Assembly: GCF_000413055.1 (NCBI RefSeq)
Contig: NZ_KE332518.1
Span: forward strand, 1,117,583 to 1,181,582
Direction: 5' to 3'
From: Treponema maltophilum ATCC 51939
GTDB lineage: Bacteria; Spirochaetota; Spirochaetia; Treponematales; Treponemataceae
Length of the DNA: 64,000 bases
Part shown: in pieces, positions 8,872-21,307 of the stretch
Numbering within the stretch: the first letter of the stretch is position 1
How the letters are laid out: each line of letters begins with the position of its first letter
Notes under the pieces: model-generated
The model's input: only the letters and a program-made list of their open reading frames with translations
What the model was told of the DNA's origin: nothing
Databases searched by the model: none
Position numbers and translations under genes: made by a program

Positions 8872-11808
8872 CTACGACCTGCTTATTTCCAAGCCTTTTG
8901 TGTTGAGGCTCATGCCGACAAAGCGTGCGCGTGCGTTTACCGGATTTTCTTCAAGCGTACGCACTATTTTACGCGAAGCATCCGTATCTTTTGCGCATAT
9001 GAGCATATAGCCGCCGCCGCCCGCTCCGGGCAGTTTGTAGCCGGCTGCATAATCGTCTATCATGCGTATGATGTGCTCGATATCTTCGTTACTTGTGCCG
9101 CTGTCGAGTTTTTTATTGAGTCGCCATGATCGCAAAACGGCGCGGGCGGCCTGTTCATAGCTTCCTTTTTGAAAGGCGAGGGCGCTGTTGTAAGCGTGTT
9201 GTTTTATATCGTGCAAAATATCGAGTGTTTTTTGTTCGTTTAAAAACATCGACTTTACGATTTCGGCTAAAATGCTTTTTGCCGTTCTCGTAATACCCGT
9301 GTAATATAAAAGCCAACAAGGAGCCGTCTGCGCATCGGCAAAAAGGCGCTCGTTTATCCAGCCGACGCCGATATTATTTTGAATTCCGTTTGAACTTTCC
9401 AGCAGTTTTAGGCCGCCGAATACCGCTCCGTATTGATCCTGCCAGCCGCCTCCGGTGGTTAAAAGTTGTTCGAGCACAAGGACGCGGTTTGCCGTTTCGT
9501 ACCTGCTCCAATTAAGTGAACATGCATTCGAAAGCGTTCCCAAAACGGCGGCCGCAAGCACGGAACTTGTTCCGAGCCCGGAGCCTTTGGGAATGGCGGC
9601 CAAAAGGCTTATTTCCAAACCGCCGCCCATCGCGTCAAGTTGTTTTTCAAGCGTATCGAAATGCCGGGTACAAAAATCGGGATAAAATCCGCACAGGCAA
9701 AGAGCGGCTTTCGGAATCGCGAATACCGAGCCTACCTGATTAAAGGCTGCAAGGCTTTTGTACGTGTGCACTTCTTCGCTTTTTCCGTTGTCGATTGAAC
9801 GAAGCCGTATAACCTTTTCTGGAATGGAACGCACATACACTTGAACGGGCTGCTGCCCGTTCAAATCGACGGCCGCATTTAAAACCGAGCCGCCGTTTAT
9901 ATTGCAAAAGGGCGGGGTATCGCTCCAGCCGCCGGCTATATCTATGCGTACGGGACTTCTTCCCCAGACGATTTGATCCGAATATAAGTCGTAGCGCGGC
10001 ATAACCGGTTTAACCGTCCGCACGATCGCTTCGCGCAGTACGCCGAAGGCTTTATCGCTTTCTTTTTTTACCGACCGTTCATCTTTGGCGCACAATTCGG
10101 CGATGCGGCTTCTAAACATAGCGTCGCGCATGCGGTTTATGTATTCCGCATCGGAAGGAAGAGGTGCCGGAAGTTTTAAGCCGTGCTTTGCGTATATTTG
10201 CGCGGCCGCCGCCAAGTCGCTTTGATAAAACACGCTCTTTTCCCAGTGTTTTGCCAAAACGGCAATGTTTTCCAGGCAGTAGCCGACCCGCTGATTGTAC
10301 AAAAAGGGAATATCGCACAAAGAGCCGATTTCATCGGCGCACAGACGCTTTGCCCCAAGCCACTCGGAAGCGGCTTTTCGGCATTCTTGCACGCTTAATT
10401 TTTCATCGGGTTTTGACGCAATCATCCAGTTAAGTAAAAGCGGAATCGCTTCTTTTTTTACAACCGGAAAAAGCGGCGCGCTTTGAATATCGGCTTCGGC
10501 AAAAACACCCGCATCTTTTGCGTCGATGCCGCGCCGGGAAAACCACCTTGCAAGCGGGGCGGAACACCACTGCGTTTTTTCATCGCCGCAGTTTCCGCGG
10601 AAAAAATCGTTCATTCCGTACGGCCGGATGCACCATTCGATATTTCCCCCGTTGTGAGCGCTGCGGACGGGAACAAAATCGATACAAATTGAAGAAGGAA
10701 CGTCAACCGTCCAATCGTTTGCCGGCGCTCCGGTAATAATCGTGTTTTCATGAAGCGTCCATTTTTTCCCTACCGTGCCGTTTTCTATCCAAATATTGCG
10801 GTGCGTATGATTCCATTCAACATCGATCCGGGCGTTTTGCGTAAAAATACTCGGATGCGCTTTTACTTTTTTATGCCAAATCGCGCGCTGATCGGTTACG
10901 TGGTTTTGAATTTTTTCGGTCGACGAAATAAGTTCGGCACTCGTCCCGTAATGATAAAACTCTCCCTTGTCGAGGCATACGACGGCCGTGCTCAGTTGAG
11001 CAATGTCTTCATCGTGCAGCGTCGGATACTTTCCGAGCGCAGGGCCGAAATCCGAATATAAATCGTAAAAACGGGGAGGGCGGTTCGCACCGGAGCCGCA
11101 AGATGCATCGATACCGGCAGCTTCGGCCGTGCATTTTTTTTCGAGCACGTTTACCGCTTTATCGCTTAAAATCCATATGCCGATATCCATCATATAAAAA
11201 CGGTTTTGTCCGATTTTTTCGAGCCGGGAAGGGGAAGGCTTTTGCAGCATACAGTCCAAAACATCGGGGCTTTCTTTTTTTACGACGAACACGCCGTGCC
11301 GGGAAGCCGTTTCAGGTTCAGTCCACATGCCGAAGCATACGACATCGACATCGGGTAAAGTTTCGGGAAGCTCGTCGGTACGCACCAAAATATCACCCGA
11401 TGCGATAAGCGTGTTTTGCCGTTCCGCCGTTACAGCCATAAGTTTTTCGTACAACCGGCTTTGAATATCCAACAGCGTTTGCGTAATACTTTGACCGATT
11501 GCCCAGCGGAAAACGGGAATCGGCGTCAGCAGTTTTCCCCATACCGCATAAGAAGGAAGCCGCCTGCTTTGGCCGCCTGCGTGAATGATAATGCGCTTTG
11601 TTTCCGCTTTTTTATCGGCGGCTTGTTTTTTATCGATTTGTTTACAAGCTTCCCGCTCTTTTTGCAAAAGCCATGCGGTCGCTCCGCCCGAGCCTATTTT
11701 TTCCCCTTTAGGGTCGGAGGCGGCAAGATACTGCCGATCTTCGGTATCGGGAACAATCGTTTTCCAGCACGACGCAAGGTTTTCAGGTACGGATAATAAA
11801 TACTGCAT
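8872..11808 (-). CDS. fkp: Bifunctional L-fucokinase / fucose-1-phosphate guanylyltransferase
   Basis: The 978 residues fit the fused Fkp architecture known from Bacteroides (about 950). Near residue 75, HAGGQSRRLPSYAVWGKL marks the guanylyltransferase domain. The C-terminal third is a GHMP kinase with VRIDIAGGWSDTPPF near 635, the phosphate loop PKGSGLGTSS near 775 and LPGAGGGGYM near 940. Fkp turns free L-fucose into GDP-L-fucose, a salvage route. This suggests fucosylation of the surface glycan, possibly with host fucose. No fucosyltransferase is obvious in the window. The start codon overlaps the stop of the permease gene by one base. Confidence 0.93.
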   Translation of the reverse strand: MQYLLSVPENLASCWKTIVPDTEDRQYLAASDPKGEKIGSGGATAWLLQKEREACKQIDKKQAADKKAETKRIIIHAGGQSRRLPSYAVWGKLLTPIPVFRWAIGQSITQTLLDIQSRLYEKLMAVTAERQNTLIASGDILVRTDELPETLPDVDVVCFGMWTEPETASRHGVFVVKKESPDVLDCMLQKPSPSRLEKIGQNRFYMMDIGIWILSDKAVNVLEKKCTAEAAGIDASCGSGANRPPRFYDLYSDFGPALGKYPTLHDEDIAQLSTAVVCLDKGEFYHYGTSAELISSTEKIQNHVTDQRAIWHKKVKAHPSIFTQNARIDVEWNHTHRNIWIENGTVGKKWTLHENTIITGAPANDWTVDVPSSICIDFVPVRSAHNGGNIEWCIRPYGMNDFFRGNCGDEKTQWCSAPLARWFSRRGIDAKDAGVFAEADIQSAPLFPVVKKEAIPLLLNWMIASKPDEKLSVQECRKAASEWLGAKRLCADEIGSLCDIPFLYNQRVGYCLENIAVLAKHWEKSVFYQSDLAAAAQIYAKHGLKLPAPLPSDAEYINRMRDAMFRSRIAELCAKDERSVKKESDKAFGVLREAIVRTVKPVMPRYDLYSDQIVWGRSPVRIDIAGGWSDTPPFCNINGGSVLNAAVDLNGQQPVQVYVRSIPEKVIRLRSIDNGKSEEVHTYKSLAAFNQVGSVFAIPKAALCLCGFYPDFCTRHFDTLEKQLDAMGGGLEISLLAAIPKGSGLGTSSVLAAAVLGTLSNACSLNWSRYETANRVLVLEQLLTTGGGWQDQYGAVFGGLKLLESSNGIQNNIGVGWINERLFADAQTAPCWLLYYTGITRTAKSILAEIVKSMFLNEQKTLDILHDIKQHAYNSALAFQKGSYEQAARAVLRSWRLNKKLDSGTSNEDIEHIIRMIDDYAAGYKLPGAGGGGYMLICAKDTDASRKIVRTLEENPVNARARFVGMSLNTKGLEISRS

Positions 11809-12668
11809 TAAATAACATCCACAAAGGTGCGTTCGTTGCGGTTAAACAACACGAGGCCGAAAAACATAAACGCGATCGTTTCGGCAATGCTGATCATAAT
11901 CATCGATACGGGAACGTTTCCCGCACCGTAAAACCATATGCGGAACAGTTCTATGGGCGCGCTCATCGGGTTTGCATAAAACACCCACCAAAACTTTTGA
12001 GGCGCTTCGGACAGCGGATAGACAATCGGCGTTGCGTACATGGCAAGCGAAAGACCGAAGCCCAAAAGCTGGTTTAGGTCGCGGTACTTTGTCGTGAGCG
12101 CCGATATAATCATGCCGAATCCGGTTCCCATAGCGCCCACCCAAATAACGAGCAGGGGCAGCGCCGCGATCCACCACGAAGGCCGAATGGGCGCTTTTAC
12201 GATAAGATAATACACGTAAAAAATCATCAGCGTTGCAAACTGAATGCCCAGCTTTATCATGTGGCCGACGGTTGTGGAAATGGGGACGGTCAAGCGCGGA
12301 AAATATACTTTGCCGAAAATACTCGAATTCGCCGAAAAACAGCCGGCTGCGCTGTTTAAGCAGGCGGTAAAATATGTCCAAAACATCGTGCCGGCAAAAT
12401 AAAAGAGCAAATAGGGAACTCCGTCCGTTCCTATTTTTGCAAGATTGCCGAACACAAAGGTATACATAACCGCCGTTACCAAGGGCTGCACAATGTACCA
12501 CAGCGGTCCCAAAATGGTTTGCTTGTATGCGGTTACAAAATCACGCTTGATAAACATAAATACCAAATCGCGGTAGCGTATCAATTCGCGGATTTTTAAA
12601 TCCAAAAGCCGGTTTTTCGGCTCGAGAATCATATCCCAGTGTTCGTCGGATTTTACGGTAATTTTCAT
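11808..12668 (-). CDS. wzm: Polysaccharide export ABC transporter permease, Wzm-like
   Basis: The 286-residue protein has the ABC-2 type membrane domain of polysaccharide exporters: an amphipathic N-terminus (LIRYRDLVFMFIKRDFVTAYKQT), WYIVQPL before the first membrane segment, and six hydrophobic stretches ending with FLVLF. It forms the inner-membrane channel that exports a lipid-linked glycan with the Wzt-like ATPase at 5718. Ten residues upstream is the pntC-type gene; the two are separated by a single base. Substrate is inferred to be the phosphonate- or fucose-containing polymer of this locus. Confidence 0.9.
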   Translation of the reverse strand: MKITVKSDEHWDMILEPKNRLLDLKIRELIRYRDLVFMFIKRDFVTAYKQTILGPLWYIVQPLVTAVMYTFVFGNLAKIGTDGVPYLLFYFAGTMFWTYFTACLNSAAGCFSANSSIFGKVYFPRLTVPISTTVGHMIKLGIQFATLMIFYVYYLIVKAPIRPSWWIAALPLLVIWVGAMGTGFGMIISALTTKYRDLNQLLGFGLSLAMYATPIVYPLSEAPQKFWWVFYANPMSAPIELFRIWFYGAGNVPVSMIMISIAETIAFMFFGLVLFNRNERTFVDVI

Positions 12669-12669
12669 T

Positions 12670-15650
<2,981 letters not shown>

Positions 15651-16952
15651 TTATTTAGTTCCCGGAATAAGTTCCAAAATTTGTTTAATCGAAAGGCACA
15701 TGTCATTGACTTCCAGTGAACGCTCGGCCTCTAAAATTGTCTGAGCCGCTTTAAGCATTGCAGGATATGAAGCTCGCAGCATGTGATTGGCATAGATAAT
15801 TATATTTGCCCCCCAAGAAGCTAATTCCTTTTCGGTAAATTGATTATATGTTGTGGGTACCAAAACTATCGGCACCTTTTCATACTCCTTTCTAAAACGT
15901 TCGCAAAATTCTTTTATATCGTTTCCGTGCTTTTCTTTGCTGTGAATCATAACACCGTCGGCACCGGCTTTTACATAGGCAAAGGCACGCTCCAAGGCTT
16001 CATCAACGGAATGGCCTGCTATAAGAGATTCAAGACGGGCTATTATCATAAAGTCCTTTGTAACTTGCGCCTTTTTTCCCTCGGAAATTTTATGACAAAA
16101 ATCTTCGACATCTGCCAATTCCTGTTTTGCTTCCGTGCCGAAAAGGCTGTTCTTCTTTAAACCAACCTTATCTTCGATTATGATGGCAGAAACGCCGTTA
16201 CGTTCAAGGGTCCGCACAGTAAAAACAAAGTGCTCGGTTTTTCCCCCAGTGTCCCCATCAAAAATAATAGGCTTGGTAGTACATTCAAGAATATCGGTCA
16301 GGCTTTGTAAACGGGTTGTAAGGTCAACAGCTTCTATATCGGGCTTTCCTTTACTGGTAGAGTCTGTCAAGCTGGAAGACCACATTCCGTCATAGCGGTG
16401 AACACCGTCATCTTTTTGTACTTCAAGATTTTCTATGATGAGCCCCGAAAGACCGGAATGAGCTTCCATTATGCGGACTATCGGTTTAGCTTCAATAAGC
16501 CGCCGTAAGGTTTTCATTCTGATTTCAGGTGTTGTACCTATACTGTGCATATTCGAGGCAAGGGCACTTGAATTAATCCCTTTAGTATACGGAACTTCAA
16601 TAACCTCGCCGCCCCATTCTTTCATCACTTCGATAACCTCATCCCGAATCTTACTTAAAGAGCCGTTTTTCCAATCGTCACCGTGGATAATAAAATGGGG
16701 TTTTATTTTTTTTAAATTGGGGACATATGACCATTCTTCTTGAGGAATTACTTTACTCACACCTTTTATATTCTCCAGAACTTGTTTACGCTGTTCATAA
16801 GTGAGATACGGAAGCCTTTTATGGGAAACAATGGCATTGTCGGTCAATAGACCGATTATCAGTTGTCCGTGTTTTGCACCTTCATTGATAATGTTGATAA
16901 TCCCCGGATGAATAATATCTCCGGTAAGCCCAAGATAAACTTTTTTTTCCAT
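15651..16952 (-). CDS. pepM: Phosphoenolpyruvate mutase with degenerate N-terminal cytidylyltransferase-like domain
   Basis: The C-terminal part (about residues 150-433) is PEP mutase: GLSGLIIENLEV, DGDTGGKTEHF and EDKVGLKKNSLFG, the EDKxxxKxNS active-site loop that separates mutases from isocitrate-lyase relatives. The first 140 residues resemble TagD-type cytidylyltransferases (YEQRKQVLE, GDDW, TKGINSS), but HxGH reads HPGI, so the second catalytic His is missing. The start is set at the ATG ending at 16952, with GAGGAA nine bases upstream; a longer frame to 16979 would overlap the preceding gene. The enzyme forms the C-P bond of phosphonopyruvate, the entry to phosphonate synthesis. Confidence 0.93.
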   Translation of the reverse strand: MEKKVYLGLTGDIIHPGIINIINEGAKHGQLIIGLLTDNAIVSHKRLPYLTYEQRKQVLENIKGVSKVIPQEEWSYVPNLKKIKPHFIIHGDDWKNGSLSKIRDEVIEVMKEWGGEVIEVPYTKGINSSALASNMHSIGTTPEIRMKTLRRLIEAKPIVRIMEAHSGLSGLIIENLEVQKDDGVHRYDGMWSSSLTDSTSKGKPDIEAVDLTTRLQSLTDILECTTKPIIFDGDTGGKTEHFVFTVRTLERNGVSAIIIEDKVGLKKNSLFGTEAKQELADVEDFCHKISEGKKAQVTKDFMIIARLESLIAGHSVDEALERAFAYVKAGADGVMIHSKEKHGNDIKEFCERFRKEYEKVPIVLVPTTYNQFTEKELASWGANIIIYANHMLRASYPAMLKAAQTILEAERSLEVNDMCLSIKQILELIPGTK

Positions 16953-16965
16953 GTTGTTAATTCCT

Positions 16966-17709
16966 CTACATCTTCTCAAAAATGAATTTACAGAAAGTTT
17001 TTATGCGGTTTATAAACGAGGTTTCTATGCGATCACGCAAAAAAAAGACGCTCGGAGCGTTGACGCCGCCGATACCGTACAAAACGATAAAATCATCGTA
17101 TGCAAAAGCATAAACGAATGACTGCATTTTTTCCGGACGCACGACGGTCATGTTGCCGTACGAAACGCCGCTTGTATTCTTCATTCGGTAAAAAAGTTCG
17201 GAGCCGCCGGCAGTCAAATCTATATCGACGTTTATTTTGCCGAAAGGCTCCATAACCAAATCCACATTCATATTGCCGCCGTTTTCCGAAACATCGCTGC
17301 GCACAATCGCTGCGCTTGAATATAAATCGTAAAAACGCTGATTCCGTTCCGACCAATACGGAATACCGACATAGCCTTCAATATCGAGCAAAAGCGGTTT
17401 GAGTTTTTTAAGTAAATCCTCATTGCCGCTTGCGGGCAGCACTTGAATAACTTCTGCCAAATATGAAGGTTTTAATTTCGTGACGTTTTCGATAAGATAT
17501 GCCGCTTGCGCCGTTACGGGATTCAGGCAGACATTTTTTGCCTTGCCGATGTTCCGTATGAGGATTTCGCCGTTCGCAAGTTTTTGACTTTCGGCCGCGG
17601 TCAAGTTGGAGTTAAACAGCGCTTGCGAAAAGACGGGAAGCGCGGCGGTAAAAAACAGTCCGAAAAACAGGCTGAAAATAAAAAAACGAAGCGTTTTATT
17701 TTTTTGCAT
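16966..17709 (-). CDS. Secreted or membrane-anchored hypothetical protein
   Basis: I do not recognise the family. The start is placed at the ATG ending at 17709, behind AGGAGA, giving about 247 residues. It opens MQKNKTLRFFIFSLFFGLFF followed by TAALPVFSQA, a signal peptide with a probable cleavage after SQA. The mature part has an Asp-rich beta-like region (MNVDLVMEPFGKINVDIDLT) and AYDDFIVLYGIGGV. It ends just before pepM and follows the regulator gene by eight bases, so it may share the regulator's promoter. Location in the periplasm or outer membrane is inferred. Confidence 0.6.
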   Translation of the reverse strand: MQKNKTLRFFIFSLFFGLFFTAALPVFSQALFNSNLTAAESQKLANGEILIRNIGKAKNVCLNPVTAQAAYLIENVTKLKPSYLAEVIQVLPASGNEDLLKKLKPLLLDIEGYVGIPYWSERNQRFYDLYSSAAIVRSDVSENGGNMNVDLVMEPFGKINVDIDLTAGGSELFYRMKNTSGVSYGNMTVVRPEKMQSFVYAFAYDDFIVLYGIGGVNAPSVFFLRDRIETSFINRIKTFCKFIFEKM

Positions 17710-17717
17710 GCATTCTC

Positions 17718-18302
17718 CTAAACGAGCAGCGATTCGGCGGAACGCAAAATACCGATTACCGTCGTACAATGCTCTTCAAAATCGGAAAAACCGTCCGTTT
17801 GAGCAAAAGCTTCATAGAGGTTTTCATCTGAAAATACAATAACGGCATCGTCGGTTACAAAAAAAGGGGCATTAAAAAACGAATCGCTGTCGGTTTTTAT
17901 AAAAGCAAGTTTACAAAAACGGCATGCGTAATCGAATAAAAATTCCAAATCATTATCGCCGACCAAAATAAGCTTTTTGCAGCCGCGTTCTGCGGCGGAA
18001 TGCACAAAATCGCGTATACAGCCCTGATATTCGTTCATAAGGCGCGCGGTATTTTTTAAATAACGCTTCGAACGTACGGCCAATTCTTTCATCCCCTGCG
18101 GCGTCAGCACATATTGAATGTTGCGCTTTGAAAGCTTTTTCATATACAGCCAGCCCTTATCCGCAAAGCGGCGTAAAAGTGCATTGGTCATTCCAAGCGA
18201 TAAATTGCTGTATGCGGCAAGTTCGCGCTGGTTTGCTTCGCTGTTTTTGCTGAGTGCGTGATGTACGTTTGAAAGGAATTGAAGTTCGGAATCCTGTTCC
18301 AT
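17718..18302 (-). CDS. Winged-helix (MarR-like) transcriptional regulator
   Basis: Residues near the N-terminus (QRELAAYSNLSLGMTNALLRRFADKGW, given in two overlapping pieces: QRELAAYSNLSLGMTN and ALLRRFADKGW) form a helix-turn-helix plus wing, then QYVLTPQGMKEL as in MarR/winged-helix families. The C-terminal 100 residues hold ERGCKKLILVGDNDLEFLF, a small alpha/beta domain that may bind a ligand. I chose the ATG ending at 18302 (194 residues), since the winged helix then begins at once; a GTG at 18392 would add 30 residues. Neither start has a Shine-Dalgarno. A perfect palindrome at 18433-18453 is a likely autoregulatory operator, also placed to control the divergent aminotransferase. Confidence 0.65.
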   Translation of the reverse strand: MEQDSELQFLSNVHHALSKNSEANQRELAAYSNLSLGMTNALLRRFADKGWLYMKKLSKRNIQYVLTPQGMKELAVRSKRYLKNTARLMNEYQGCIRDFVHSAAERGCKKLILVGDNDLEFLFDYACRFCKLAFIKTDSDSFFNAPFFVTDDAVIVFSDENLYEAFAQTDGFSDFEEHCTTVIGILRSAESLLV

Positions 18303-18432
18303 AAAGGACAATGTTCTTTTTTCGGCACATGCTTTTTCTAAAACACTGCATAAAAATCGTGCCGAAAACGGAAAAGGTAAATGGCGAAGCACTTTACTTT
18401 GCCGCCGAAACAGGCTAAAGGGCGCTCCGTCA

Positions 18433-18453
18433 ATTGTTCATGCTGTGAACAAT
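18433..18453. promoter_or_regulatory. Palindromic operator candidate between divergent genes
   Basis: ATTGTTCA and TGAACAAT form perfect 8-base arms around a 5-base centre (TGCTG). It lies between the winged-helix regulator (leftwards) and the aminotransferase (rightwards) and is followed by a TATATC stretch that could serve a leftward -10. Dimeric winged-helix regulators commonly bind such sites. Binding is inferred from position and symmetry. Confidence 0.5.
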
Positions 18454-18527
18454 ATATCACATCCGCCCGCATATGGCAAGAGGAAACGGACTTTTTTTAT
18501 GCATATCTTCCGCTAACACGATTTGTA

Positions 18528-18569
18528 TGGTATACTGTTTTCCGGTAGATAAATTTACGGGAGGAAAGC
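18528..18569 (+). promoter_or_regulatory. Promoter -10 region and ribosome site of the aminotransferase
   Basis: TGGTATACT forms an extended -10 (TATACT at 18531-18536) without a clear -35. GGGAGGAAAGC directly before the ATG at 18570 is a strong Shine-Dalgarno. This leadered arrangement contrasts with the leaderless genes elsewhere in the window. Confidence 0.5.
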
Positions 18570-19832
18570 ATGGCTGTAGCCGAGGCCGTAAAAGCGAAAA
18601 TGTCGGGGCGCGCAAATACCGGTATACGCGGTATGTTTGAAACGGGTCTTTTGCTGAAAAAGCGGTTCGGCGCCGAAAACGTATACGATTTCAGTTTGGG
18701 AAATCCCGACCTTGAACCGCCGGCTCTTCTTTCGGATACTGTAAAAGGCGTTGCCGCCGATGTTTCGCCCGGCCGCCATGCATACATGCCGAATGCGGGC
18801 TTGCAGGACTGCCGGGAAGCCGTAGCGGCGCGGGTTGCAAAAGAGCAGGGAACCGTGCTCGGGGCCGAAAACGTTATTATGAGCTGCGGAGCGGCAGGAG
18901 CGCTGAACGTATTTTTAAAGGCCGTTTTAAATCCGCAGGAACGGGTATTGGTTTCCGTTCCTTTTTTTCCCGAATACGCCCACTATGCGGACAACCACGG
19001 CGGAGTTCTGATTCCCGTTCCGTGCAAAGCCGATATGTCGCTTAACCTTGCCGCCTTTGAACAAGCGTTTTTTGAAGCCGAAACCGAAGGCAAAGCCGTT
19101 GCCGCCGTCATCGTCAATTCCCCGAACAATCCGTCCGGAAAAGTCTACGATGCGCAGTCTGTGGCCGATTTGGCATCGATAATGCGGTCTTACGGCAAAA
19201 AAACGGGGAAAAAGCCCTGCCTTATTTGCGACGAACCCTACCGCGATATCGTATACGACGGCGTACAAGTTCCATCCGTTTTTCCTCTATATGACGAAAG
19301 CCTTGTCGTCAGTTCCTTTGCAAAGAATTTCAGTTTGCCCGGCGAACGGATCGGCTATATCGCCTTGAATCCGGCTATGGAAAATGTCGGCGAAGTGTTT
19401 CAAGCCTGCGCGTTCGCGAACCGCATATTGGGTTTTGTAAACGCCCCCGCGTTTTTTCAACGGGTGATTGTGCGCTCTCAGGGGATTGAAGGCGATTATT
19501 CGGCCTATGAAAAAAAACGCCGCTTAATGACCGAAGCCGCATCCGGTGCCGGCTTGGAGTATATAAAGCCCGAAGGCGCTTTTTACCTTTTTTGCAAGGT
19601 GCCGGCTCCCGGCGGTAAAGAAGGCGTCGATAACAAAAAGGATTTCGGAGACGACCTTGCCTTTTGCGCGCACTTGCAAAAATTTCGTATACTCTGCGTA
19701 CCGGGCAGCGTGTTCGGGTGTCCCGGATGGTTCCGCGCGGCCTATTGCACGAATGAAAAAACAATAATAAACTGCAAAGAGCCGCTCAAACAAGCCTGTG
19801 CCCAATGGACGGATAAGGGAGGCAATCTGTGA
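18570..19832 (+). CDS. Pyridoxal-phosphate aminotransferase, class I/II
   Basis: The 420-residue protein has the fold-type I aminotransferase landmarks: DFSLGNPDLEPP near residue 40, NSPNNPSGKVY near 190, CDEPYRDIVYDG near 222 and the PLP lysine in SSFAKNFSLPGERIGY near 255. The final Arg that binds the substrate carboxylate is in WFRAAYC. It resembles aspartate/aromatic aminotransferases, but substrate cannot be assigned. An excellent ribosome site precedes it. It overlaps glgA by four bases, so the pair is co-transcribed, although no pathway link is evident. Confidence 0.88.
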   Translation: MAVAEAVKAKMSGRANTGIRGMFETGLLLKKRFGAENVYDFSLGNPDLEPPALLSDTVKGVAADVSPGRHAYMPNAGLQDCREAVAARVAKEQGTVLGAENVIMSCGAAGALNVFLKAVLNPQERVLVSVPFFPEYAHYADNHGGVLIPVPCKADMSLNLAAFEQAFFEAETEGKAVAAVIVNSPNNPSGKVYDAQSVADLASIMRSYGKKTGKKPCLICDEPYRDIVYDGVQVPSVFPLYDESLVVSSFAKNFSLPGERIGYIALNPAMENVGEVFQACAFANRILGFVNAPAFFQRVIVRSQGIEGDYSAYEKKRRLMTEAASGAGLEYIKPEGAFYLFCKVPAPGGKEGVDNKKDFGDDLAFCAHLQKFRILCVPGSVFGCPGWFRAAYCTNEKTIINCKEPLKQACAQWTDKGGNL

Positions 19833-21295
19833 AAATTTTAATGGTAAGCGCGGAAGCGTTTCCCTTTGCAAAAACGGGCGGCCTTGCCGACGCCGTATCC
19901 GCTTTGGCCGTCGCGCTGCACAAACAAGGCTGCGATGTGCGTATCGTTATGCCGCGCTATTACGGCATAAATAAAGACAGCCTGCAAAAACTCGAAGGTC
20001 CCTTGGGAATTCCCTGCGGCTACAAAGAAGAGTGGGCCGCCGTTTACACCGCTTGTATGCCGCCGACCGATTCTTTGCCGGTATATTTTATCGATCACGA
20101 ACAGGCTTTCGGCCGCGACGGCGTGTACGGCAGCGCCGATGAAAGCGATTTTCACGATAATCCGTTCCGCTTTGCCGTATTGTGTCAGTCGGTTTTTCAG
20201 CTGTGCCGAAAGCTGTCGTGGTTTCCGGACATCATTCACGCGCACGATTGGTCGGCGTCCCTCGCTCCGGTTTTGCTGCGCTTTAACGAACGCCGCGGCG
20301 AATTTGCGCATACGGCAAGCGTTTTAACCGTTCACAATTTGGGTTATCAGGGAATTTACGGCAAGCACATGTATCCGTGCATGGGACTCGCATGGGAACA
20401 TTTTTATTCGTCCGGGTTTGAAGATTGGGACAAAATGAATTTTTTAAAAGCCGGTCTTACAAGCGCCGACGTACTGTCAACCGTATCGCCGACCTATGCG
20501 CGCGAAATTCAAACCGCCGAACAGGGCTTCCGTATGGACGGTCTTTTAAAAAGTCGGCAAAAAGATTTGTTCGGTATTTTGAACGGTGTGGATACGGACG
20601 TATGGAATCCCGCGTCCGATAAAAAAATAGCCGAGCGCTATACGGCAAAAACAATCGAAAAAAAATGCGAAAACAAAGCCGCCCTGCAGCGTCTTTTGGG
20701 ATTTGACGTAAATCCGGATATTCCGCTTGTCGTCATGATAAGCCGGCTTGCCGATCAAAAGGGAATCGGTGAATTGTTCGGCCCTGCCTACGGCTGCGCA
20801 TACAGCCTGTGTTCGGATATAAGATTGCAGTTTGCGGTTTTGGGTTCCGGCGAAAAATGGTGCGAACGCGAACTTCTTACCTTGCAGGATAAATTGCCGA
20901 ATTTCCGCTGCCGCATCGGTTACGACGACGCTTTAAGCCATTTGATGGAAGCGGGCGCCGATTTTTTCCTTATGCCGAGCCGCTACGAGCCGTGCGGATT
21001 AAATCAAATGTATTCGCTTTTATACGGTACGCTCCCGATTGTGCACCGCACCGGCGGTCTTGCCGACACGGTCGAAAACTACGACGAGCACACCGGCGAA
21101 GGCACCGGCTTTATGTTCGACGATTTAACGCCGAAAAGTATTTACAATACCGTCGGCTGGGCGGTATACGCATGGTACAATAAAAAAAGTCATATCGAAA
21201 AAATGAAAAAACGGGCTATGGGCCGGCATTTCGGCTGGAGCGAGTCCGCAAAAAAATACGAAGAGCTGTACAAAACGGCTTTGTCGAAACTGTAA
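19829..21295 (+). CDS. glgA: Glycogen synthase (ADP-glucose type)
   Basis: The 488-residue GT5 enzyme starts from GTG with KILMVSAEAFPFAKTGGLAD, containing the KxGGL ADP-glucose site. Other marks are PDIIHAHDWSASL near 133, VLTVHNLGYQGIYG near 168 and the C-terminal PSRYEPCGLNQMYSLLYG with the retaining-GT Glu. It extends glycogen with glucose from ADP-glucose in the cytoplasm. GlgC and GlgB are not here. GGGAGG lies before the start, inside the end of the aminotransferase gene. Confidence 0.95.
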   Translation: MKILMVSAEAFPFAKTGGLADAVSALAVALHKQGCDVRIVMPRYYGINKDSLQKLEGPLGIPCGYKEEWAAVYTACMPPTDSLPVYFIDHEQAFGRDGVYGSADESDFHDNPFRFAVLCQSVFQLCRKLSWFPDIIHAHDWSASLAPVLLRFNERRGEFAHTASVLTVHNLGYQGIYGKHMYPCMGLAWEHFYSSGFEDWDKMNFLKAGLTSADVLSTVSPTYAREIQTAEQGFRMDGLLKSRQKDLFGILNGVDTDVWNPASDKKIAERYTAKTIEKKCENKAALQRLLGFDVNPDIPLVVMISRLADQKGIGELFGPAYGCAYSLCSDIRLQFAVLGSGEKWCERELLTLQDKLPNFRCRIGYDDALSHLMEAGADFFLMPSRYEPCGLNQMYSLLYGTLPIVHRTGGLADTVENYDEHTGEGTGFMFDDLTPKSIYNTVGWAVYAWYNKKSHIEKMKKRAMGRHFGWSESAKKYEELYKTALSKL

Positions 21296-21307
21296 AACGG
21301 AGAAAGT

